A stretch of DNA of 64,000 nt. Origin: Micromussa lordhowensis. Taxonomy: Eukaryota > Cnidaria > Anthozoa > Scleractinia > Lobophylliidae. The notes below the pieces were generated by a model. That model saw only the letters and a list, made by a program, of their open reading frames with translations, did not search any database and was not told the DNA's origin. Below, in pieces: positions 40,101 through 53,861 of the stretch; the stretch's first letter is position 1, and every line of letters starts with the position of its first letter. The position numbers were made by a program, and so were the translations under genes. Location of the stretch: positions 17,657,795 to 17,721,794 of the forward strand of contig OZ026596.1 in assembly GCA_964020085.1 (NCBI GenBank), written 5' to 3'.

Positions 40101-41355
40101 AGGGTGGTTAATACACAAGAGGACGGAGAGCGGTTAATACACGACAGGACGCAGGGCGGTTAATACACGACAGGACGCAAGGCGGTTAATACACGACAGG
40201 ACGCAGGGCGGTTAATACACAACAGGATGCTGGGCGGTTAATACACGACATTACGCAGGGCGGTTAATACACGACAGGATGCAGGGCGGTTAGTAAACGA
40301 CAGGACGCAAGGCAGTTAATACACGACATGACGCAAGGCGGTTAATACACGACAGGACGCAAGGCGGTTAATACACAAGAGGACGCAGGGCGGTTAATAC
40401 ACGACAGGACGCAGGGTGGTTAATACACAAGAGGACGGAGAGCGGTTAATACACGACAGGACGCAGGGCGGTTAATACACAACAGGATGCTGGGCGGTTA
40501 ATACACGACAGCATGCAGGGCGGTTAATACACGACAGGATGCAGGGCGGTTAATAAATGACAGGACGCAAGGCAGTTAATACACGACAGGACGCAAGGCG
40601 GTTAATAAACGACAGGACGCAAGGCGGTTAATACAAGGCAGAACGCAGGGCGGTTAATACACGACAGGACGCAGGGCGGTTAATACACGACAGGACGCAG
40701 GGCGGTTATTACACGACAGGACGCAAGGCGGTTAATACACGACAGGACGCAGGGCGGTTAATACACAACAGGACGCAGGGCGGTAAATAAACGACAGGAC
40801 GCAAGGCGGTTAATACAAGACAGGACGCAAGGCGGTTAATACACAAGAGGACGCAGGGCGGTTAATACACGACAGGACGCAGGGCGGTTAATACATGACA
40901 GGACGCAGGGCGGTTAATAAACGACAGGACGCAAGGCAGTTTATACACGACAGGACGCAAGGCGGTTAATAAACGACAGGACGCAAGGCGGTTAATACAA
41001 GGCACGACGCAGGGCGGTTAATACACGACAGGATGCAGGGCGGTTAATAAACGACAGAACGCAAGGCGGTTAATACACGACAGGACGCAAGGCGGTTAAT
41101 ACACAAGAGGACGCAGAGCAGTTAATACACGACAGGACGCAAGGCGGTTAATAAACGACAGGACGCAAGGCGGTTAATACACGACAGGACGCAGGGCGGT
41201 TTATACACGACAGGACGCCAGGCAATTAACACACGACAGGACGCAGGGCGGTTAATACACGACAGGACACAAGGCGGTTAATACACAAGAGGACGCAGGG
41301 CGGTTAGTAAACGACAGGACGCAAGGCGGTTAATACATGACATGATGCAAGGCGG
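37118..41355 (+). repeat. 4238-bp dimeric higher-order unit, copy 2
   Basis: This is the direct tandem partner of copy 1, with the same ordered private variants at +4238. I noticed no indel between the two copies, since every checked offset is exactly 4238. The match ends near 41.36 kb, where a GATGCACTGCG unit would be expected but a GACGCAAGGCGG unit followed by ACACGGCAGG is found. Confidence 0.85.
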
Positions 41356-41569
41356 TTAATACATGACAGGACGCAAGGCGGTTAATACACGGCAGGACGC
41401 AGGGCGGTTAATACACGACAGGACGCAGGGCGGTTAATACACGACAGGACGCAGGGTGGTTAATACACAAGAGGACGGAGAGCGGTTAATACACGACAGG
41501 ACGCAGGGCGGTTAATACACGACAGGATGCAAGGCGGTTAATACACGACAGGACGCAAGGCGGTTAATA

Positions 41570-44300
41570 CACAAGAGGACGCAGGGCGGTTAATACACGA
41601 CAGGACGCAGGGCGGTTAATACACGACAGGACACAGGGCGGTTAATACACGACAGGACGCAGGGTGGTTAATACACAACTAGACGCAGGGCGGTTAATAA
41701 ACGACAGGACGCAAGGCAGTTAATACACGACAGGACGCAAGGCGGTTAATACACAAGAGGACGCAGAGCGGTTAATACACGACAGGACGCAGGGCGGTTA
41801 ATACATGACAGGATGCACGGCGATTAATACACGACAGGACGCAAGGCGGTTAATACACGGCAGGACGCAGGGCGGTTAATACACGACAGGACACAGGGCG
41901 GTTAATACACGACAGGACGCAGGCCGGTTAATACAAGACAGGACGCAAGGCGGTTAATACAAGGCACGACGCAGGGCGGTTAATACACGGCTGGATGCAG
42001 GGTGGTTAATAAACGACAGGACGCAAGGCGGTTAATACACGACAGGACGCAGGGCGGTTAATACATGACAGGACGCAGGGCGGTTAATACACGACAGGAC
42101 ACAGGGCGGTTAATACACGACAGGACGCAGGGTGGTTAATACACAACTAGACGCAGGGCGGTTAATAAACGACAGGACGCAAGGCAGTTAAAACACGACA
42201 GGACGCAAGGCGGTTAATACACAAGAGGACGCAGGGCGGTTAATACACGACAGGACGCAAGGGGGTTAATACACGACAAGACGAAGGGCGGTTAATACAC
42301 GACAGGACGCAGGGCGGTTAATACACGACAGGACGCCAGGCAATTAACACACGACAGGACGCAGGGCGGTTAATACACGACAGGACACAAGGCGGTTAAT
42401 ACACAAGAGGACGCAGGGGGTTTAATAAACTACAGGACGCAAGGCGGTTAATACATGACAGGATGCAAAGCGGTTAATACACAACAGGACGCAAGGCGGT
42501 TAATACACGGCAGGACGCAGGGTGGTTAATACACGACAGGACGCAGGGCGGTTAATACACAACAGGATGCAGGGTGGTTAATACACGACAGGACGCAAGG
42601 CGGTTAATACACAAGAGGACGCAGAGCGGTTAATACACGACAGGACGCAGGGCGGTTAATACACGACAGGATGCACGGCGATTAATACACGACAAGACGT
42701 AAGGCGGTTAGTACACGGCAGGACGCAGGGGGGTTAATACACGACAGGATGCAAGGCCGTTAATACACGGCAGGACGCAGGGCGGTTAATACACGACAGG
42801 ACGCAGGGTGGTTAATACACGACAGGACGCAGGGCGGTTAATAAACGACAGGACGCAAGGCGGTTAATACATGACAGGATGCAAGGCGGTTAATACACGA
42901 CAGGACGCAAGGCGGTTAATACACGGCAGGACGCAGGCCGGTTAATACACGACAGGACGCAGGGCGGTTAATACACGACAGGACGCAGGGTGGTTAATAC
43001 ACAAGAGGACGGAGAGCGGTTAATACACGACAGGACGCAGGGCGGTTAATACACGACAGGACGCAAGGCGGTTAATACACGACAGGACGCAGGGCGGTTA
43101 ATACACAACAGGACGCAGGGCGGTAAATAAACGACAGGACGCAAGGCGGTTACTACACGTCAGGACGCAGGGCGGTTAATACACAAGAGGACGCAGGGCG
43201 GTTAATACACGACAGGATGCAAGGCGGTTAATACACGACAGGACGCAAGGCGGTTAATACACAAGAGGACAGAGAGCGGTTAATACACGACAGGACGCAG
43301 GGCGGTTAATACACGACAGGACGCAGGGCGGTTAATACACGACAGGACGCAGGGCGATTAATACACGACAGGATGCAAGGCGGTTAATACACGACAGGAC
43401 GCAAGGCGGTTAATACACAAGAGGACGGAGAGCGGTTAATACACGACAGGACGCAGGGCGGTTAATACACGACAGGACGCAGGGCGGTTAATACACGACA
43501 GGACGCAAGGCAGTTAATACACGACAGGACGCAAGGCGGTTAATACACAAGAGGACGCAGGGCGGTTAATACACGACAGGACGCAAGGTGGTTAATACAC
43601 GACAAGACGAAGGGCGGTTAATACACGACAGGACGCAGGGCGGTTAATACACATCAGGACACAGGGCGGTTAATACACGACAGGACGCAGGGTGGTTAAT
43701 ACACAACTAGACGCAGGGCGGTTAATAAACGACAGGACGCAAGGCAGTTAATACACGACAGGACGCAAGGCGGTTAATACACAAGAGGACGCAGGGCGGT
43801 TAATACACGACAGGACGCAAGGTGGTTAATACACGACAAGACGAAGGGCGGTTAATACACGACAGGATGCAAGGCGGTTAATACACGACAGGACGCAAGG
43901 CGGTGAATACACGGCAGGACGCAGGGCGGTTAATACACGACAGGACGCAGGGCGGTTAATACACGACAGGATGCAGGGTGGTTAATACACGACAGGACGC
44001 AAGGCGGTTAATACACAAGAGGATGCAGAGCGGTTAATACACGACAGGACGCAGGGGGGTTAATACACGACAGGATCCACGGCGATTAATACATGACAGG
44101 ACGCAAGGCGGTTAATACACGGCAGGAGGCAGGGCGGTTAATACACGACAGGACACAGGGCGGTTAATACACGACAGGACGCACGCCGGTTAATACACGA
44201 CAGGACGCAAGGCGGTTAATACACGACAGGATGCAAGGCCGTTAATAAACGACATGACGCAAGGCGGTTAATACACGGCAGGAGGCAGGGCGGTTAATAC
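41570..44300 (+). repeat. 2.7-kb block, first copy (pair with 49270-52000, offset 7700)
   Basis: AACTAG at 42145/49845 and 43705/51405, TAAACTACAG at 42426/50126, ACATCAGG at 43651/51351 and GGATCC at 44073/51773 all differ by 7700. This copy has GGGGGTTTAATAAAC near 42418 where the other has GGGGGGTTAATAAAC, one of few differences noted. Agreement ends near 44.30 (52.00) kb, where this copy lacks a GGACACAGGGCGG unit. Confidence 0.85.
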
Positions 44301-46369
44301 ACGGCAGGACGCAGGGCGGTTAATACACGGCAGGACGCAGGGCGGTTAATACACGACAGGACGCAGGGCGGTTAATACACGACAGGACGCAGGGTGGTTA
44401 ATACACGACAGAACGCAGGGCGGTTAATACACGACAGGACGCAGGGCGGTTAATACACGACAGGACGCAGGGTGGTTAATACACGACAGAACGCAGGGCG
44501 GTTAATACACGACAGGACGCAAGGTGGTTAATACACAACAGGACGCAGGGCGGTTAATACACAACAGGACGCAGGGCGGTAAATAAACGACAGGACGCAG
44601 GGCGGTTAATACACGACAGGATGCAGGGCGGTTAATAAACGACAGGACGCAAGGCAGTTAATACACGACAGGACGCAAGGCGGTTAATAAACGACAGTAC
44701 GCAAGGCGGTTAATACAAGGCAGGACGCAGGGCGGTAAATAAACGACAGGACGCAGGGCGGTTAATACACGACAGGATGCAGGGCGGTTAATAAACGACA
44801 GGACGCAAGGCAGTTAATACACGACAGGACGCAAGGCGGTTAATAAACGACAGTACGCAAGGCGGTTAATACAAGGCAGGACGCAGGGCGGTTAATACAC
44901 GACAGGACGCAGGGCGGTTAATACACGACAGGACGCAGGGCGGTTATTACACGACAGGACGCAAGGCGGTTAATACACGACAGGACGCAGGGCGGTTAAT
45001 ACACAACAGGACGCAGGGCGGTAAATAAACGACAGGACGCAAGGCGGTTAATACACGACGGGACACAAGGCGGTTAATACACAAGAGGACGCAGGGCGGT
45101 TAATACACGACAGGACGCAGGGCGGTTAATACACAAGAGGACGGAGAGCGGTTAATACACGACAGGACGCAGGGCGGTTAATACACGACAGGACGCAAGG
45201 CGGTTAATACACGACAGGACGCAGGGCGGTTAATACACAACAGGACGCAGGGCGGTAAATAAACGACAGGACGCAAGGCGGTTAATACAAGACAGGACGC
45301 AAGGCGGTTAATACACAAGAGGACGCAGGGCGGTTAATACACGACAGGACGCAGGGCGGTTAATACACGACAGTACGCAGGGCCGTTAATAAACGACAAG
45401 ACGCAAGGCAGTTAATACACGACAGGACGCAAGGCGGTTAATAAACGACAGGACGCAAGGCGGTTAATACAAGGCACGACACAGGGCGGTTAATACACGA
45501 CAGGATGCAGGGCGGTTAATAAACGACAGGACGCAAGGCGGTTAATACACGACAGGACGCAAGGCGGTTAATACACAAGAGGACGCAGAGCGGTTAATAC
45601 ACGACAGGACGCAAGGCGGTTAATAAACGACAGGACGCAGGGCGGTTAATACACGACAGGACGCAGGGCGGTTAATACACGACAGGACGACAGGACGCAA
45701 GCCGGTTAATACACGACAAAACGCAAGGCGGTTAATACACAAGAGGACGCAGAGCGGTTAATACACGGATGCATGGCGATTAATACACGACAGGACGCAA
45801 GGCGGTTAATACACGGCAGGACGCAGGGCGGTTAATACACGACAGGATGCAAGGCCGTTAGTACACGGCAGGACGCAGGGCGGTTAATACACGACAGGAC
45901 GCAGGGTGGTTAATACACGACAGGACGCAGGGTGGTTAATACACAACTAGACACAGGGAGGTTAATAAACGACGGGACGGAAGGCAGTTAATACACGACA
46001 GGACGCAAGGCGGTTAATACATAAGAGGACGAAGGGCGGTTAATACACGACAGGACACAGGGCGGTTAATACACGACAGGACGCAGGGCGGTTAATACAC
46101 GACAGGACGCAGGGCGATTAATACACGACAGGATGCAAGGCGGTTAATACACGACAGGACGCAAGGCGGTTAATACACAAGAGGACGGAGAGCGGTTAAT
46201 ACACGACAGGACGCAGGGCGGTTAATACACGACAGGATGCACGGCGATTAATACACGACAGGACGCAAGGCGGTTAATACACGGCAGGACGCAGGGCGGT
46301 TAATACACGACAGGATGCAAGGCCGTTAGTACACGGCAGGACGCAGGGCGGTTAATACACGACAGGACG
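43480..46369 (+). repeat. 2890-bp version of the right-domain higher-order unit
   Basis: This copy is homologous to the 2682-bp units at 51.18-56.54 kb but 208 bp (8 monomers) longer. The excess comes from two local tandem gains: a 78-bp duplication (GACAGAACGC at 44407 and 44485) and a 156-bp duplication (GACAGTACGC at 44693 and 44849), less one lost monomer. It carries the same two length-variant units as the others: a 34-bp unit starting 45680 and a 22-bp unit at about 45766. Confidence 0.75.
45680..45787 (+). repeat. Linked 34-bp and 22-bp monomers (length-variant marker pair)
   Basis: One unit contains the octamer CGACAGGA twice in a row (45680-45695), an 8-bp internal duplication giving 34 bp. 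Three units later the CGACAGGATGC expected is reduced to CGGATGC at 45766, a 4-bp loss giving 22 bp. The same pair, 86 bp apart, is found at 53172/53258 and 55854/55940. The net +4 bp accounts for higher-order periods of 2682, 2240 and 7700 that are 4 above a multiple of 26. Confidence 0.85.
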
Positions 46370-48150
46370 CAGGGCGGTTAATACACGACAGGACGCAAGG
46401 CAGTTAATACACGACAGGACGCAAGGCGGTTAATACACAAGAGGACGCAGGGCGGTTAATACACGACAGGACGCAAGGTGGTTAATACACGACAAGACGA
46501 AGGGCGGTTAATACACGACAGGACGCAGGGCGGTTAATACACAACAGGACACAGGGCGGTTAATACACGACAGGACACAGGGTGGTTAATACACAACTAG
46601 ACGCAGGGCGGTTAATAAACGACAGGACGCAAGGCAGTTAATACACGACAGGACGCAAGGCGGTTAATACACAAGAGGACGCAGGGCGGTTAATACACGA
46701 CAGGACGCAAGGTGGTTAATACACGACAAGACGAAGGGCGGTTAATACACGACAGGATGCAAGGCGGTTAATACACGACAGGACGCAAGGCGGTTAATAC
46801 ACGGCAGGACGCAGGGCGGTTAATACACGACAGGACGCAGGGCGGTTAATACACGACAGGATGCAGGGTGGTTAATACACGACAGGACGCAAGGCCGTTA
46901 ATACACAAGAGGATGCAGAGCGGTTAATACACGACAGGACGCAGGGAGGTTAATACACGACAGGATCCACGGCGATTAATACACGACAGGACGCAAGGCG
47001 GATAATACACGGCAGGAGGCAGGGCGGTTAATACACGACAGGACACAGGGCGGTTAATACACGACAGGACGCAGGCCGGTTAATACACGACAGGACGCAA
47101 GGCGGTTAATACACGACAGGATGCAAGGCCGTTAATAAACGACATGACGCAAGGCGGTTAATACACGGCAGGAGGCAGGGCGGTTAATACACGACAGGAC
47201 ACAGGGCGGTTAATACACGGCAGGACGCAGGGCGGTTAATACAAGGCAGGACGCAGGGCGGTTAATACACGACAGGACGCAGGGCGGTTAATACACGACA
47301 GGACGCAGGGTGGTTAATACACGACAGGACGCAGGGCGGTTAATACACGACAGGACGCAAGGTGGTTAATACACAACAGGACGCAGGGCGGTTAATACAC
47401 AACAGGACGCAGGGCGGTAAATAAACGACAGGACGCAGGGCGGTTAATACACGACAGGATGCAGGGCGGTTAATAAACGACAGGACGCAAGGCAGTTAAT
47501 ACACGACAGGACGCAAGGCGGTTAATAAACGACAGTACGCAAGGCGGTTAATACAAGGCAGGACGCAGGGCGGTTAATACACGACAGGACGCAGGGCGGT
47601 TAATACACGACAGGACGCAGGGCGGTTATTACACGACAGGACGCAAGGCGGTTAATACACGACAGGACGCAGGGCGGTTAATACACAACAGGACGCAGGG
47701 CGGTAGATAAACGACAGGACGCAAGGCGGTTAATACACGACGGGACACAAGGCGGTTAATACACAAGAGGACGCAGGGCGGTTAATACACGACAGGACGC
47801 AGGGCGGTTAATACACGACAGGACGCAGGGCGGTTAATACACGACAGGATGCACGGCGATTAATACACGACAGGACGCAAGGCGGTTAATACACGGCAGG
47901 ACGCAGGGCGGTTAATACACGACAGGATGCAAGGCCGTTAGTACACGGCAGGACGCAGGGCGGTTAATACACGACAGGACGCAGGGTGGTTAATACACGA
48001 CAGGACGCAGGGTGGTTAATACACAACTAGACACAGGGCGGTTAATAAACGACGGGACGGAAGGCAGTTAATACACGACAGGACGCAAGGCGGTTAATAC
48101 ATAAGAGGACGAAGGGCGGTTAATACACGAGAGGACGCAGGGCGGTTAAT
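46370..48150 (+). repeat. Truncated higher-order unit, closest to 56544-58330 (offset 10174)
   Basis: AACTAG at 46595/56769 and 48025/58199, and the CGGTAGAT variant at 47701/57875, differ by 10174. CGGTAGAT replaces CGGTAAAT of the complete units, and I saw it only in these two truncated copies. Both also end at the same place, after a TAAGAGGACGAAGGG unit and a CGAGAGG unit (48129 and 58303). They share truncation and private variant, so they are copies of one truncated ancestor. Confidence 0.8.
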
Positions 48151-48439
48151 ACATGACAGGATGCACGGCGATTAATACACGACAGGACGCAAGGCGGTTA
48201 ATACATGACATGATGCAAGGCGGTTAATACATGACAGGACGCAAGGCGGTTAATACACGGCAGGACGCAGGGCGGTTAATACACGACAGGACGCAGGGCG
48301 GTTAATACACGACAGGACGCAGGGTGGTTAATACACAAGAGGACGGAGAGCGGTTAATACACGACAGGACGCAGGGCGGTTAATACACAACAGGATGCAA
48401 GGCGGTTAATACACGACAGGACGCAAGGCGGTTAATACA

Positions 48440-50105
48440 CAAGAGGACGCAGGGCGGTTAATACACGACAGGACGCAGGGCGGTTAATACACGACAGGAC
48501 ACAGGGCGGTTAATACACGACAGGACGCAGGGTGGTTAATACACAACTAGACGCAGGGCGGTTAATAAACGACAGGACGCAAGGCAGTTAATACACGACA
48601 GGACGCAAGGCGGTTAATACACAAGAGGACGCAGAGCGGTTAATACACGACAGGACGCAGGGCGGTTAATACATGACAGGATGCACGGCGATTAATACAC
48701 GACAGGACGCAAGGCGGTTAATACACGGCAGGACGCAGGGCGGTTAATACACGACAGGACACAGGGCGGTTAATACACGACAGGACGCAGGCCGGTTAAT
48801 ACACGACAGGACGCAAGGCGGTTAATACAAGGCACGACGCAGGGCGGTTAATACACGGCTGGATGCAGGGTGGTTAATAAACGACAGGACGCAAGGCGGT
48901 TAATACACGACAGGACGCAGGGCGGTTAATACATGACAGGACGCAGGGCGGTTAATACACGACAGGACACAGGGCGGTTAATACACGACAGGACGCAGGG
49001 TGGTTAATACACAACTAGACGCAGGGCGGTTAATAAACGACAGGACGCAAGGCAGTTAAAACACGACAGGACGCAAGGCGGTTAATACACAAGAGGACGC
49101 AGGGCGGTTAATACACGACAGGACGCAAGGGGGTTAATACACGACAAGACGAAGGGCGGTTAATACACGACAGGACGCAGGGCGGTTAATACACGACAGG
49201 ACGCCAGGCAATTAACACACGACAGGACGCAGGGCGGTTAATACACGACAGGACACAAGGCGGTTAATACACAAGAGGACGCAGGGGGGTTAATACACGA
49301 CAGGACGCAGGGCGGTTAATACACGACAGGACACAGGGCGGTTAATACACGACAGGACGCAGGGTGGTTAATACACAACTAGACGCAGGGCGGTTAATAA
49401 ACGACAGGACGCAAGGCAGTTAATACACGACAGGACGCAAGGCGGTTAATACACAAGAGGACGCAGAGCGGTTAATACACGACAGGACGCAGGGCGGTTA
49501 ATACATGACAGGATGCACGGCGATTAATACACGACAGGACGCAAGGCGGTTAATACACGGCAGGACGCAGGGCGGTTAATACACGACAGGACACAGGGCG
49601 GTTAATACACGACAGGACGCAGGCCGGTTAATACACGACAGGACGCAAGGCGGTTAATACAAGGCACGACGCAGGGCGGTTAATACACGGCTGGATGCAG
49701 GGTGGTTAATAAACGACAGGACGCAAGGCGGTTAATACACGACAGGACGCAGGGCGGTTAATACATGACAGGACGCAGGGCGGTTAATACACGACAGGAC
49801 ACAGGGCGGTTAATACACGACAGGACGCAGGGTGGTTAATACACAACTAGACGCAGGGCGGTTAATAAACGACAGGACGCAAGGCAGTTAAAACACGACA
49901 GGACGCAAGGCGGTTAATACACAAGAGGACGCAGGGCGGTTAATACACGACAGGACGCAAGGGGGTTAATACACGACAAGACGAAGGGCGGTTAATACAC
50001 GACAGGACGCAGGGCGGTTAATACACGACAGGACGCCAGGCAATTAACACACGACAGGACGCAGGGCGGTTAATACACGACAGGACACAAGGCGGTTAAT
50101 ACACA
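48440..50105 (+). repeat. 832-bp (32-monomer) tandem duplication
   Basis: AACTAG at 48545 and 49377, and at 49013 and 49845, are 832 bp apart. The intervening order (GGACACAGGG, AACTAG, GATGCACGGCG, GCAGGCCGG, AAGGCACGACGC, GGCTGGATGC, and AACTAG again 468 bp later) is repeated. The single counterpart is at 41.57-42.4 kb, so this block doubled in the second super-block only. The join lies near 49.27 kb, inside a GGGGGG unit. Confidence 0.8.
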
Positions 50106-51179
50106 AGAGGACGCAGGGGGGTTAATAAACTACAGGACGCAAGGCGGTTAATACATGACAGGATGCAAAGCGGTTAATACACAACAGGACGCAAGGCGGT
50201 TAATACACGGCAGGACGCAGGGTGGTTAATACACGACAGGACGCAGGGCGGTTAATACACAACAGGATGCAGGGTGGTTAATACACGACAGGACGCAAGG
50301 CGGTTAATACACAAGAGGACGCAGAGCGGTTAATACACGACAGGACGCAGGGCGGTTAATACACGACAGGATGCACGGCGATTAATACACGACAAGACGT
50401 AAGGCGGTTAGTACACGGCAGGACGCAGGGGGGTTAATACACGACAGGATGCAAGGCCGTTAATACACGGCAGGACGCAGGGCGGTTAATACACGACAGG
50501 ACGCAGGGTGGTTAATACACGACAGGACGCAGGGCGGTTAATAAACGACAGGACGCAAGGCGGTTAATACATGACAGGATGCAAGGCGGTTAATACACGA
50601 CAGGACGCAAGGCGGTTAATACACGGCAGGACGCAGGCCGGTTAATACACGACAGGACGCAGGGCGGTTAATACACGACAGGACGCAGGGTGGTTAATAC
50701 ACAAGAGGACGGAGAGCGGTTAATACACGACAGGACGCAGGGCGGTTAATACACGACAGGACGCAAGGCGGTTAATACACGACAGGACGCAGGGCGGTTA
50801 ATACACAACAGGACGCAGGGCGGTAAATAAACGACAGGACGCAAGGCGGTTACTACACGTCAGGACGCAGGGCGGTTAATACACAAGAGGACGCAGGGCG
50901 GTTAATACACGACAGGATGCAAGGCGGTTAATACACGACAGGACGCAAGGCGGTTAATACACAAGAGGACAGAGAGCGGTTAATACACGACAGGACGCAG
51001 GGCGGTTAATACACGACAGGACGCAGGGCGGTTAATACACGACAGGACGCAGGGCGATTAATACACGACAGGATGCAAGGCGGTTAATACACGACAGGAC
51101 GCAAGGCGGTTAATACACAAGAGGACGGAGAGCGGTTAATACACGACAGGACGCAGGGCGGTTAATACACGACAGGACG

Positions 51180-53861
51180 CAGGGCGGTTAATACACGACA
51201 GGACGCAAGGCAGTTAATACACGACAGGACGCAAGGCGGTTAATACACAAGAGGACGCAGGGCGGTTAATACACGACAGGACGCAAGGTGGTTAATACAC
51301 GACAAGACGAAGGGCGGTTAATACACGACAGGACGCAGGGCGGTTAATACACATCAGGACACAGGGCGGTTAATACACGACAGGACGCAGGGTGGTTAAT
51401 ACACAACTAGACGCAGGGCGGTTAATAAACGACAGGACGCAAGGCAGTTAATACACGACAGGACGCAAGGCGGTTAATACACAAGAGGACGCAGGGCGGT
51501 TAATACACGACAGGACGCAAGGTGGTTAATACACGACAAGACGAAGGGCGGTTAATACACGACAGGATGCAAGGCGGTTAATACACGACAGGACGCAAGG
51601 CGGTGAATACACGGCAGGACGCAGGGCGGTTAATACACGACAGGACGCAGGGCGGTTAATACACGACAGGATGCAGGGTGGTTAATACACGACAGGACGC
51701 AAGGCGGTTAATACACAAGAGGATGCAGAGCGGTTAATACACGACAGGACGCAGGGGGGTTAATACACGACAGGATCCACGGCGATTAATACATGACAGG
51801 ACGCAAGGCGGTTAATACACGGCAGGAGGCAGGGCGGTTAATACACGACAGGACACAGGGCGGTTAATACACGACAGGACGCACGCCGGTTAATACACGA
51901 CAGGACGCAAGGCGGTTAATACACGACAGGATGCAAGGCCGTTAATAAACGACATGACGCAAGGCGGTTAATACACGGCAGGAGGCAGGGCGGTTAATAC
52001 ACGACAGGACACAGGGCGGTTAATACACGGCAGGACGCAGGGCGGTTAATACACGGCAGGACGCAGGGCGGTTAATACACGACAGGACGCAGGGCGGTTA
52101 ATACACGACAGGACGCAGGGTGGTTAATACACGACAGAACGCAGGGCGGTTAATACACGACAGGACGCAAGGTGGTTAATACACAACAGGACGCAGGGCG
52201 GTTAATACACAACAGGACGCAGGGCGGTAAATAAACGACAGGACGCAGGGCGGTTAATACACGACAGGATGCAGGGCGGTTAATAAACGACAGGACGCAA
52301 GGCAGTTAATACACGACAGGACGCAAGGCGGTTAATAAACGACAGTACGCAAGGCGGTTAATACAAGGCAGGACGCAGGGCGGTTAATACACGACAGGAC
52401 GCAGGGCGGTTAATACACGACAGGACGCAGGGCGGTTATTACACGACAGGACGCAAGGCGGTTAATACACGACAGGACGCAGGGCGGTTAATACACAACA
52501 GGACGCAGGGCGGTAAATAAACGACAGGACGCAAGGCGGTTAATACACGACGGGACACAAGGCGGTTAATACACAAGAGGACGCAGGGCGGTTAATACAC
52601 GACAGGACGCAGGGCGGTTAATACACAAGAGGACGGAGAGCGGTTAATACACGACAGGACGCAGGGCGGTTAATACACGACAGGACGCAAGGCGGTTAAT
52701 ACACGACAGGACGCAGGGCGGTTAATACACAACAGGACGCAGGGCGGTAAATAAACGACAGGATGCAAGGCGGTTAATACAAGACAGGACGCAAGGCGGT
52801 TAATACACAAGAGGACGCAGGGCGGTTAATACACGACAGGACGCAGGGCGGTTAATACACGACAGTACGCAGGGCCGTTAATAAACGACAAGACGCAAGG
52901 CAGTTAATACACGACAGGACGCAAGGCGGTTAATAAACGACAGGACGCAAGGCGGTTAATACAAGGCACGACACAGGGCGGTTAATACACGACAGGATGC
53001 AGGGCGGTTAATAAACGACAGGACGCAAGGCGGTTAATACACGACAGGACGCAAGGCGGTTAATACACAAGAGGACGCAGAGCGGTTAATACACGACAGG
53101 ACGCAAGGCGGTTAATAAACGACAGGACGCAGGGCGGTTAATACACGACAGGACGCAGGGCGGTTAATACACGACAGGACGACAGGACGCAAGCCGGTTA
53201 ATACACGACAGGACGCAAGGCGGTTAATACACAAGAGGACGCAGAGCGGTTAATACACGGATGCATGGCGATTAATACACGACAGGACGCAAGGCGGTTA
53301 ATACACGGCAGGACGCAGGGCGGTTAATACTTGACAGGATGCAAGGCCGTTAGTACACGGCAGGACGCAGGGCGGTTAATACACGACAGGACGCAGGGTG
53401 GTTAATACACGACAGGACGCAGGGTGGTTAATACACAACTAGACACAGGGAGGTTAATAAACGACGGGACGGAAGGCAGTTAATACACGACAGGACGCAA
53501 GGCGGTTAATACATAAGAGGACGAAGGGCGGTTAATACACGACAGGACGCAGGGCGGTTAATACACGACAGGACGCAGGGCGGTTAATACACGACAGGAC
53601 GCAGGGCGATTAATACACGACAGGATGCAAGGCGGTTAATACACGACAGGACGCAAGGCGGTTAATACACAAGAGGACGGAGAGCGGTTAATACACGACA
53701 GGACGCAGGGCGGTTAATACACGACAGGATGCACGGCGATTAATACACGACAGGACGCAAGGCGGTTAATACACGGCAGGACGCAGGGCGGTTAATACAC
53801 GACAGGATGCAAGGCCGTTAGTACACGGCAGGACGCAGGGCGGTTAATACACGACAGGACG
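51180..53861 (+). repeat. 2682-bp higher-order unit, copy 1
   Basis: The period is 103 monomers plus 4 bp. Landmarks at +2682 steps are GGATCC (51773, 54455, 57137), AACTAGACGC (51405, 54087, 56769), and the 34-bp unit (53172, 55854). The extra 4 bp is explained by an 8-bp internal gain and a 4-bp loss in two units near 53.2 kb. This copy has ACATCAGG at 51351 where the next two have ACAACAGG. Confidence 0.85.

Larger units (their letters stand above)
32715..41365 (+). repeat. Middle array domain: 2.2/2.0-kb dimeric higher-order repeat
   Basis: This domain is marked by units rare elsewhere: GATGCTGGG, GACAGCACGC or GACAGCATGC, ACATAAGAGGACGAAGGG, GACATGATGC and GATGCACTGCG. GATGCACTGCG begins at 32894, 35130, 37132 and 39368, giving periods of 2236, 2002 and 2236 bp (86, 77 and 86 monomers). 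AACTAGACAC follows the same spacing at 33071, 35307, 37309 and 39545. No 24-bp GATTAACACGACAGG units were seen here, and every period is an exact multiple of 26. Confidence 0.85.

Noticed and set aside
45661..45787. Possible foreign insertion around GACGACAGGACGC and CGGATGC
   Set aside because: Both are explained by an 8-bp internal duplication and a 4-bp deletion of ordinary monomers. No non-repeat base is present.
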